This document shows positions 27,786 to 33,387 of a DNA stretch of 64,000 nucleotides, one piece after another (within the stretch, counting starts at the first letter, position 1; every line of letters starts with the position of its first letter). The stretch spans positions 1 through 64,000 of the forward strand of contig CAYVUB010000014.1 of the NCBI GenBank assembly GCA_964454675.1. The letters run 5' to 3'. Origin of the DNA: CAYVUB01 sp964454675. GTDB taxonomy: Bacteria > Bacteroidota > Bacteroidia > Flavobacteriales > Flavobacteriaceae. The position numbers and the translations under genes are program-made. The notes below the pieces were generated by a model. That model saw only the letters and a list, made by a program, of their open reading frames with translations. It made no database searches and was not told where the DNA came from.

Positions 27786-28505
27786 ATGAAATTAGATATA
27801 CTGGCCATTGGCGCACATCCCGATGATGTGGAATTAGGTTGTGGTGCTACCATTGCAAAAGAAGTTTCCAAAGGAAAAAAAGTTGGGATTATCGATTTGA
27901 CACGTGGCGAATTGGGCACACGAGGAACAGCACAAACCCGCGATTCAGAATCTGCCGAAGCATCCGGAATATTAGGTGTTGCTTTCAGGGAAAATATGGA
28001 TTTTGCCGATGGTTTTTTTGTAAATGATAAAGTACATCAAATGGAACTTATCAGGATGATACGCAAATACCAGCCCGAAATCGTCTTGTGCAATGCCATT
28101 GAAGACCGGCATATTGATCATGCTAAAGGCAGTAGTTTGGTCAGCGATGCGTGTTTTTTAAGCGGTTTGATGAAAATCGAAACCAAAGACGACAACAACA
28201 ATTTGCAACAGCCTTGGCGACCAAAACATGTATATCATTACATTCAGTGGAAAAACCTGCAACCCGATGTTGTGGTGGATGTCACAGGCTTTATGGATAT
28301 TAAAATGAATGCTGTAATGGCATACAAAACACAGTTTTACGATCCAAAAAGCAATGCGCCCGAAACACCTATATCGAGTAAAAACTTCACAGACAGCATT
28401 GATTACAGAGCTCGTGATTTAGGCAGATTGATAGGTGTGGAGCACGCCGAAGGTTTTACTGTAGAGCGTTTTGTTGCTGTTGACAGTTTATTTCATTTGA
28501 AGTAA
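27786..28505 (+). CDS. bshB1: Bacillithiol biosynthesis deacetylase BshB1
   Basis: A 239-residue zinc-dependent deacetylase of the LmbE/PIG-L family. It removes the acetyl group from N-acetylglucosaminyl-malate, the second step of bacillithiol synthesis. Visible: AHPDD with metal ligands His11 and Asp14, the third ligand region DRHIDHAKGS (His109 or His112), TRGELGTRGTAQTRDSESAEAS and the C-terminal SIDYRARDLGRLIGVEHAEGF, which is characteristic of BshB1. Length matches the family. It forms an operon with the upstream transsulfuration gene. The other bsh genes are not in this window. Confidence 0.93.
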   Translation: MKLDILAIGAHPDDVELGCGATIAKEVSKGKKVGIIDLTRGELGTRGTAQTRDSESAEASGILGVAFRENMDFADGFFVNDKVHQMELIRMIRKYQPEIVLCNAIEDRHIDHAKGSSLVSDACFLSGLMKIETKDDNNNLQQPWRPKHVYHYIQWKNLQPDVVVDVTGFMDIKMNAVMAYKTQFYDPKSNAPETPISSKNFTDSIDYRARDLGRLIGVEHAEGFTVERFVAVDSLFHLK

Positions 28506-28535
28506 ATTATTTTAAAAGTAAATTATCAAAAAAGT

Positions 28536-28567
28536 TTTGTGTAAATAAACGAAATAAATTACCTTTG
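28536..28567 (+). promoter_or_regulatory. Strong Bacteroidota-type promoter of tRNA-His
   Basis: TTTG at 28536-28539, a 20-base spacer, then TACCTTTG at 28560-28567. This is an exact match to the TTTG-N19/20-TAnnTTTG consensus and lies 16 bases before the tRNA. It is one of the two clearest promoters in the window. Confidence 0.8.
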
Positions 28568-28583
28568 CAGTCCTATTTTATAT

Positions 28584-28658
28584 GGTGATTGTAGCTCAGT
28601 TGGTTAGAGCATCGGTTTGTGGTACCGAGGGTCGTGGGTTCGAGCCCCATCATTCACC
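28584..28658 (+). tRNA. tRNA-His (anticodon GTG)
   Basis: A cloverleaf can be drawn: a 7-bp acceptor stem with an extra 5' G (the -1 G specific to tRNA-His) opposite discriminator C, D-arm GCTCAGTTGGTTAGAGC, anticodon stem TCGGT/ACCGA with loop TTGTGGT (anticodon at 28619-28621) and T-arm GTGGG TTCGAGC CCCAT. One T-T mismatch is at pair 5-68 of the acceptor stem. The full CCA is not encoded. A terminator follows at once. Confidence 0.95.
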
Positions 28659-28665
28659 CAAGAGC

Positions 28666-28695
28666 AAAGCTTCTCAGAAATGAGGGGCTTTTTTT
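28666..28695 (+). terminator. Terminator after tRNA-His
   Basis: A 10-bp stem with two G-T pairs (AAAGCTTCTC against GAGGGGCTTT), a 6-base loop and a T-run. Confidence 0.8.
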
Positions 28696-28734
28696 GTTTT
28701 TACAGAATTTTATAAGCTATAAATGGGGCGAGAA

Positions 28735-28754
28735 CCTGCCTGTCGGCAGACAGG
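28735..28754. repeat. Short palindrome (CCTGTC-GGCA-GACAGG core)
   Basis: A perfect 6-bp stem with a 4-base loop, preceded by CCTG. It resembles the CCTGCCTGCCGGCAGGCAGG palindromes scattered through many Flavobacteriia genomes. It lies between the tRNA-His terminator and the lpd terminator. Confidence 0.55.
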
Positions 28755-28812
28755 GATTAAAGGATTTAATCATAAGAAATCCTTTTAATCTGTGTAATCT
28801 GTGTCTAAAAAC
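28755..28812. repeat. AATCTGTGTAATCTGTG-type intergenic repeat
   Basis: The stretch contains AATCCTTTTAATCTGTG followed by TAATCTGTGTC, with an internal 11-base direct repeat (TAATCTGTGT). Similar sequence is widely seen between genes in Bacteroidota. There is no coding evidence. Confidence 0.4.
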
Positions 28813-28826
28813 ACCTGAATTGCTGC

Positions 28827-28858
28827 AAAAAAAAACGATTCATTTTGTTTGAATCGTC
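28827..28858 (-). terminator. Terminator of lpd (minus strand)
   Basis: An 8-bp perfect stem (ACGATTCA/TGAATCGT) with a 7-base loop. Read on the minus strand it is followed by a run of nine T. It lies 22 bases past the lpd stop. Confidence 0.85.
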
Positions 28859-28880
28859 TTTTCTCTATTTTCTTTGTTCT

Positions 28881-30257
28881 TTAAAGATGAATCACTTCAC
28901 CATAAGCATCGGCAACAGCTTCCATAACGGCTTCACTCATAGTTGGATGCGGATGCACGGTTTTTAATACGTCATGACCTGTAGTTTCCAATTTTCTGCC
29001 CAAAACAGCCTCGGCAATCATATCGGTCACGCCGGCACCAATCATGTGGCAGCCTAACCATTCGCCGTATTTGGCATCAAAAATCACTTTTACAAAACCG
29101 TCTTTAGCACCGGAAGCACTCGCTTTACCCGATGCTGAAAATGGGAATTTCCCCACTTTTATCTCGTAGCCTTTTTCTTTGGCTTGTTTTTCGGTAAGAC
29201 CAACACTTGCAATCTCAGGTGAGCAATAGGTACAGCCCGGAATATTGCCATAATCCAAAGCCTCTACATGATGCCCGGCAATTTTCTCAACGCATAAAAT
29301 ACCTTCGGCAGAAGCAACGTGCGCCAGTGCTTGTCCCGGTGTCACATCGCCTATGGCATAATATCCCGGTATATTGGTCTGGTAATAGCTGTTTACTAAT
29401 ATTTTATCTCTGTCAACAGCAATGCCTACATCTTCCAATCCGATATTTTCAATATTGGTTTTGATGCCTACGGCCGATAAAATAATATCGGCTTCCAGAG
29501 TTTCTTCGCCTTTTGCAGTTTTAACGGTAGCTTTTACACCTTTTCCTGAAGTATCTACTTTGGTCACTTCGGCAGATGTCATGATATTGATACCGCTCTT
29601 TTTGAATGATTTTTCCAGTTGTTTTGAAACATCTTCATCCTCAACAGGAACAACATTTGGCAGGAATTCTACAATGGTCACTTCGGTGCCCATTGCATTA
29701 TAGAAATAAGCAAACTCTACACCAATAGCACCAGAACCTACAACAATCATCTTTTTAGGTTGCTCGGGCAATACCATTGCTTCTCGGTAGCCTATTACTT
29801 TTTTACCATCTTGTGGCAAGCTCGGCAATTCGCGTGAGCGTGCACCGGTTGCTATGATGATATGATCGGCACTGTATTCTTTTCCGTCAACATCTACTTT
29901 TTTCCCCGGTTTTAATTTTCCAAAGCCTTCTATGACATCAATTTTGTTCTTTTTCATCAAAAACTGAACACCTTTGCTCATACCTTCGGCAACACCTCGG
30001 CTGCGTTTTACAACAGCGCCAAAATCTTTATCGGCATCTTTTACAGATAAACCATAATCGCCGGCGTGTTTTAAGTATTCAAACACTTGTGCCGATTTTA
30101 ATAAGGCTTTGGTTGGGATGCATCCCCAATTTAAACAAACGCCTCCTAAGCTTTCCTTTTCAATTACTGCGGTTTTAAATCCTAATTGCGATGCTCTTAT
30201 GGCTGTTACATAACCTCCTGGGCCGCTTCCAAGAACTATAATATCGTATTTACTCAT
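28881..30257 (-). CDS. lpd: Dihydrolipoyl dehydrogenase (E3)
   Basis: A 458-residue flavoprotein that reoxidises dihydrolipoamide in 2-oxoacid dehydrogenase complexes and the glycine cleavage system, using NAD+. The N-terminal FAD motif is VLGSGPGGYVTAIRASQLG. The redox disulfide is Cys41/Cys46 in GGVCLNWGCIPTKALL. The NAD-binding motif is VVGSGAIGVEFAYFYNAMG, the second FAD motif is GYYAIGDVTPGQALAHVASAEG, and the C-terminal catalytic His-Glu pair is in HPHPTMSEAV. It appears monocistronic, with its own terminator, and its upstream region runs into the assembly gap. Confidence 0.96.
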   Translation of the reverse strand: MSKYDIIVLGSGPGGYVTAIRASQLGFKTAVIEKESLGGVCLNWGCIPTKALLKSAQVFEYLKHAGDYGLSVKDADKDFGAVVKRSRGVAEGMSKGVQFLMKKNKIDVIEGFGKLKPGKKVDVDGKEYSADHIIIATGARSRELPSLPQDGKKVIGYREAMVLPEQPKKMIVVGSGAIGVEFAYFYNAMGTEVTIVEFLPNVVPVEDEDVSKQLEKSFKKSGINIMTSAEVTKVDTSGKGVKATVKTAKGEETLEADIILSAVGIKTNIENIGLEDVGIAVDRDKILVNSYYQTNIPGYYAIGDVTPGQALAHVASAEGILCVEKIAGHHVEALDYGNIPGCTYCSPEIASVGLTEKQAKEKGYEIKVGKFPFSASGKASASGAKDGFVKVIFDAKYGEWLGCHMIGAGVTDMIAEAVLGRKLETTGHDVLKTVHPHPTMSEAVMEAVADAYGEVIHL

Positions 30258-30271
30258 GGTTATTTTTTAAT

Positions 30272-30326
30272 CGTTCAACGAAGCTACGAATTTACGAAAT
30301 CGAAATGTAATAACGAATTTACACTC
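30272..30326. repeat. Left copy of 55-base repeat at the assembly gap
   Basis: This 55-base block ends exactly at the first N and is identical to the 55 bases directly after the gap. See the right copy at 30427-30481. Confidence 0.9.
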
Positions 30327-30426
30327 NNNNNNNNNNNNNNNNNNNNNNNNNNNNNNNNNNNNNNNNNNNNNNNNNNNNNNNNNNNNNNNNNNNNNNNNNN
30401 NNNNNNNNNNNNNNNNNNNNNNNNNN
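30327..30426. other. Assembly gap of exactly 100 N
   Basis: One hundred consecutive N, the usual placeholder for a gap of unknown size. The flanks are identical 55-base blocks, so the two contigs probably overlap and the real gap may be zero or negative. An open frame running through the N is meaningless. Confidence 0.97.
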
Positions 30427-30481
30427 CGTTCAACGAAGCTACGAATTTACGAAATCGAAATGTAATAACGAATTTACACTC
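30427..30481. repeat. Right copy of 55-base repeat at the assembly gap
   Basis: Identical to 30272-30326. It is either a real direct repeat that broke the assembly or one sequence represented twice by contig ends sharing a k-mer overlap. Confidence 0.9.
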
Positions 30482-30538
30482 ATAAAAAATAAAGTGAGGA
30501 GTTACAGAGTATAAAGTTATAATGGTTTGCCTTTGAAA

Positions 30539-30604
30539 TTGAAGTTGATATTGACATTGACATTGACATTGATATTGACATTGATATTGACATTGACATT
30601 GAGC
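30539..30604. repeat. Hexamer microsatellite (TTGACA/TTGATA)n
   Basis: About ten copies of a six-base unit, TTGACA or TTGATA in mixed order, upstream of the NDH-2 gene. The unit looks like an E. coli -35 box, but Bacteroidota do not use that element. Related TTGAaa/TTGAca-rich tracts occur near 4631-4660 and 54846-54875. Confidence 0.85.
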
Positions 30605-30630
30605 TTACGGCTAACAGCTTGAAATAAACT

Positions 30631-30660
30631 TTTGGGCACTATTTTCTTTTACTACCTTTA
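30631..30660 (+). promoter_or_regulatory. Candidate promoter of the NDH-2 gene
   Basis: TTTG at 30631-30634, an 18-base spacer, then TACCTTTA at 30653-30660 (one mismatch to TAnnTTTG). The -7 box lies 18 bases before the start codon, directly downstream of the hexamer repeat. Confidence 0.5.
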
Positions 30661-30678
30661 CCGTGCAAGTATTTTAAT

Positions 30679-31992
30679 ATGAACATACCAAAAATTAGTT
30701 TTCCGAGAGTTGTTATCATAGGTGGTGGATTTTCGGGGATTGCCCTGGCTAAAGAATTATCAAAACAAGAACTTCAGGTGGTTTTGCTCGACAAGCATAA
30801 TTACCACACATTTCAACCGTTATTATACCAAGTATCAACCGGCGGATTGGAACCCGATTCTATTGCATATCCCATAAGAAAAATACTGAAAGACTTTCCT
30901 AACTTTTATTTCAGGCTGGCAAATGTTGAAGAAATCAATGTTGAAAAGAATAAGGTAATTACCAATATTGGCGATTTAAAATTTGATTATCTGGTAATTG
31001 CATCAGGTTCTGCAACCAATTATTTTGGCAATGCATCTATTGAAGCCAACAGCATGGCGATGAAAACCATTCCGCAGTCACTCAACTTGCGAAGTTTAAT
31101 TCTTGAAAACTTTGAAGATGCATTGTTGACTTCCGATTTGAATGAACGCAATTCTCTCATGAATTTTGTGATTGTTGGCGCAGGACCAACAGGAGTAGAG
31201 CTTGCCGGTGCTTTGGCAGAAATTAAAAAAGGGATTTTGCCAAAAGATTACCCCGATTTGGATACACGTTTGGCACAGATACATCTTATTCAATCCGGCG
31301 ACAGGATTTTGAAGGAAATGAGCGAAAAAGCGTCAAAAAAAGCCGAGGATTTCCTTGAAAATTTAGGCGTTCATGTCTGGAAAAACGTACGCGTTACCGG
31401 TTATGACGGTAAAGTCGTTACCACTGCTACCGATTTGACATTTGAAACCTCAACACTCATTTGGGCTGCAGGTGTTAAAGGTGCTGTTATAAAAGGAATG
31501 GATGCCGAACCGTACGTGTCAAAAGGCAGCCGGCTTTTGGTGAATGAATTCAATCAGGTAAAAGGTTTTGAGCATATTTTTGCCATTGGCGATGTAGCTC
31601 AGGCGCAAACCGACGACTATCCGTTGGGCTACCCGATGATGGCACAGCCTGCAATGCAGCAAGGTGAGCAATTAGGGAAAAATATGGTGCGGATGATAGA
31701 AAACAAACCCATGAAGCCTTTTGAATATAAAGATAAAGGAGCCATGGCAACCATAGGACGCAACAAGGCTGTTGTAGATTTAAAGAATTTTAAGTTTCAA
31801 GGGGTTTTCGCTTGGTTTGTATGGATGTTTGTGCACTTGTTTTTCCTTATAGGGTTTAGAAACCGGGTAGTTGTATTTGTAAACTGGGTGTATAATTACA
31901 TCAGGTTTGACCGTGAAGCACGATTAATCATCAGACCGTTTAAACATAGGCTAAAAGAAGAAGAGAAGGATTACACCTCATCCGTAAAATGA
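30679..31992 (+). CDS. Type II NADH dehydrogenase (NDH-2), NAD(P)/FAD oxidoreductase
   Basis: A 437-residue single-subunit, non-proton-pumping NADH:quinone oxidoreductase peripheral to the inner membrane. The FAD motif is VVIIGGGFSGIALAKELSK. The following HNYHTFQPLLYQVSTGGLEPDSIAYPIR is the quinone/FAD signature of NDH-2. The NADH motif is FVIVGAGPTGVELAGALAE, and HIFAIGDVAQ binds FAD. Two hydrophobic stretches near the C-terminus (about 375-405) could anchor it to the membrane. Its last 22 bases overlap the 3' end of the convergent DUF1572 gene. Confidence 0.93.
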   Translation: MNIPKISFPRVVIIGGGFSGIALAKELSKQELQVVLLDKHNYHTFQPLLYQVSTGGLEPDSIAYPIRKILKDFPNFYFRLANVEEINVEKNKVITNIGDLKFDYLVIASGSATNYFGNASIEANSMAMKTIPQSLNLRSLILENFEDALLTSDLNERNSLMNFVIVGAGPTGVELAGALAEIKKGILPKDYPDLDTRLAQIHLIQSGDRILKEMSEKASKKAEDFLENLGVHVWKNVRVTGYDGKVVTTATDLTFETSTLIWAAGVKGAVIKGMDAEPYVSKGSRLLVNEFNQVKGFEHIFAIGDVAQAQTDDYPLGYPMMAQPAMQQGEQLGKNMVRMIENKPMKPFEYKDKGAMATIGRNKAVVDLKNFKFQGVFAWFVWMFVHLFFLIGFRNRVVVFVNWVYNYIRFDREARLIIRPFKHRLKEEEKDYTSSVK

Positions 31993-32531
31993 CGTTTTAC
32001 TTTTGGTTGACCGAATTTACCGGCGTTATAACTGTTTGAAGTCCCTTTTGGAATGGATAACGATTTCCAGTGCTTTCCTTTCAACCGGGTACCTGTAAAA
32101 ACAATTTGCCCAACGTGGTACGGATAATGTGCCAGCTGACGGTTTATGGCTTCGGTTATGGTATGACCTTCGTTGCGTATGTAAATAATGCTTTCCAAAT
32201 CTTGTTCTGTTAAAGAATTTAAAGCATCAAACAGGCAATTCCAGCCTTTTTCCCAGAGGTCAAGCAGGGTTTCTTTTGAAATTTTTGAATTGTCAAATTC
32301 ACTATCTCGATGCCGCCATGATTTCTCGCCGTCTTCGGTTAAAAAATTGGTCCACCGGCTTAACATATTGCCATGCAGGTGCTTTACGATAATAGCAATG
32401 CTGTTAGTATCTTTTGAATACTGCCAATTAAGCTGTTCTTCGGTTAACTGCTCAAACGTTTTATCGCCCAGACTTTTGTAGTATGCAAACTGTTTTATAC
32501 TACTTTCCAGATAACTGTTTCTCATTATCAT
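31971..32531 (-). CDS. DUF1572 family, DinB-like four-helix protein
   Basis: A 186-residue cytosolic protein of the DinB/YfiT-like superfamily. It shows helices with the metal-ligand-type histidines of DinB proteins: HLHGNMLSRW (first site) and AHYPYHVGQIV (second and third sites). The function of DUF1572 is not established; thiol-S-transferase or metal-dependent roles have been suggested for the wider superfamily, some members of which use bacillithiol. ATGs at 32531 and 32525 are both possible. The start lies inside the 3' end of msrB, so the two genes are coupled. The 3' end overlaps the NDH-2 gene. Confidence 0.78.
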   Translation of the reverse strand: MIMRNSYLESSIKQFAYYKSLGDKTFEQLTEEQLNWQYSKDTNSIAIIVKHLHGNMLSRWTNFLTEDGEKSWRHRDSEFDNSKISKETLLDLWEKGWNCLFDALNSLTEQDLESIIYIRNEGHTITEAINRQLAHYPYHVGQIVFTGTRLKGKHWKSLSIPKGTSNSYNAGKFGQPKVKRHFTDEV

Positions 32532-32994
32532 TAAAATTTATACTTGCTGAATTTACACAATACCGCAGCCCTGTTTTTGTAGGACCATCATCAAAAATAT
32601 GCCCGAGATGTCCGCCGCAGTTGGCACATATAATTTCTGTACGTATCATCCCGAATGTTCTGTCGTCTTTAAAAATGATGCTTCCTCGCATGGCACTGTC
32701 AAAACTTGGCCAGCCGCAATCTGACCGGAATTTCATATCGCTTTCAAACAATTCGGCATTGCATCCGGCACATTTATAAATACCTTTTTCAAAATGTAGG
32801 TTATATTTGCCGGTATGTGGACGTTCTGTGCCTTTGTTGCGCAGTATGTCATACTGTTGCGGCGTTAATTGGGCTTTCCATTCGGCATCGGTTTTTACGA
32901 CGGTAAAGGTTTCTTTTTCCATGGGCTTTTGTGCGTTGCTATTGCAGTTAAAAAACGTGATGAGCAAGACTATGAGCAGTTTTTTCATAATCAT
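32500..32994 (-). CDS. msrB: Peptide-methionine (R)-S-oxide reductase MsrB, exported
   Basis: A 164-residue enzyme that reduces methionine-R-sulfoxide in damaged proteins. It has the catalytic RYCVNSASI with Cys146 and the structural zinc site Cys75/Cys78 and Cys123/Cys126. GWPSFDSA and GGHLGHIFDDGPTKTG are core MsrB motifs. The hydrophobic N-terminus (KKLLIVLLITFFNCNSNAQ) is an export signal, possibly a lipoprotein signal at Cys17, so the enzyme acts in the envelope. A second in-frame ATG two codons later (32988) is an equally good start. It is coupled to the DUF1572 gene by a 32-bp overlap. Confidence 0.95.
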   Translation of the reverse strand: MIMKKLLIVLLITFFNCNSNAQKPMEKETFTVVKTDAEWKAQLTPQQYDILRNKGTERPHTGKYNLHFEKGIYKCAGCNAELFESDMKFRSDCGWPSFDSAMRGSIIFKDDRTFGMIRTEIICANCGGHLGHIFDDGPTKTGLRYCVNSASINFNDNEKQLSGK

Positions 32995-33067
32995 AAAGTT
33001 ACTAATTATTTCTAAAATATTATCTTAAAACAGATGACAAACCTGTTAATAAAACTTTAAACAGGTG

Positions 33068-33098
33068 TTGTATAACCCGATGCTTTAATTTATATTTG
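33068..33098 (+). promoter_or_regulatory. Promoter of the small membrane protein gene
   Basis: TTG at 33068-33070, a 20-base spacer, then TATATTTG at 33091-33098, an exact -7 consensus. The -7 box is 29 bases before the start codon. Confidence 0.6.
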
Positions 33099-33127
33099 CA
33101 ATAGTTTAATACAATGAACCATTAATT

Positions 33128-33310
33128 ATGTTTGAATTTGATCAATATTTAGGCTTTTTAGCGTTTTTAACCATTTTAACCATCGGGTTTTGGTTAATGA
33201 TATTTTTAATCACGTTTGTAATACCTTATTGGATTTTTGGCTCAGCAATTGAACGTTACAGAGAAATTGTAGCAGAGCGTAAAGCAAAGCGTGAAGCGGC
33301 ATCACATTAA
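33128..33310 (+). CDS. Small single-pass membrane protein, 60 residues
   Basis: A short protein with one long hydrophobic segment (about residues 8-40, with FLAFLTILTIGFWLMIFLIT inside it) followed by a charged cytosolic tail rich in Arg, Lys and Glu (IERYREIVAERKAKREAAS). It has its own consensus promoter and its own terminator, so it is a real independent gene although no function is recognised. The long hydrophobic stretch could form one long helix or a hairpin. Confidence 0.75.
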   Translation: MFEFDQYLGFLAFLTILTIGFWLMIFLITFVIPYWIFGSAIERYREIVAERKAKREAASH

Positions 33311-33330
33311 GAAATAATTTATTTGATATA

Positions 33331-33366
33331 AAAAAAAGGAAACCTGTAATTGGGCTTCCTTTTTTT
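33331..33366. terminator. Bidirectional terminator
   Basis: Arms AAAAAAAGGAA and TTCCTTTTTTT plus an inner CC/GG pair, with A- and T-runs on both sides. It serves the small membrane protein gene (plus) and the outer-membrane protein gene (minus). Confidence 0.85.
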
Positions 33367-33387
33367 ATGCTTTATAGTTTTAGGCTG

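Noticed and set aside
28619..28852. Open frame downstream of tRNA-His
   Set aside because: It begins inside the tRNA anticodon, crosses two terminators and a palindrome, and resembles no protein.
30186..30485. Open frame across the N gap
   Set aside because: It depends on untranslated N and runs antisense to the start of lpd and through the duplicated flank. It has no coding meaning.
30539..30604. Hexamer tract as a CRISPR array or a set of -35 boxes
   Set aside because: The units are only six bases with no spacers, and Bacteroidota promoters do not use TTGACA.
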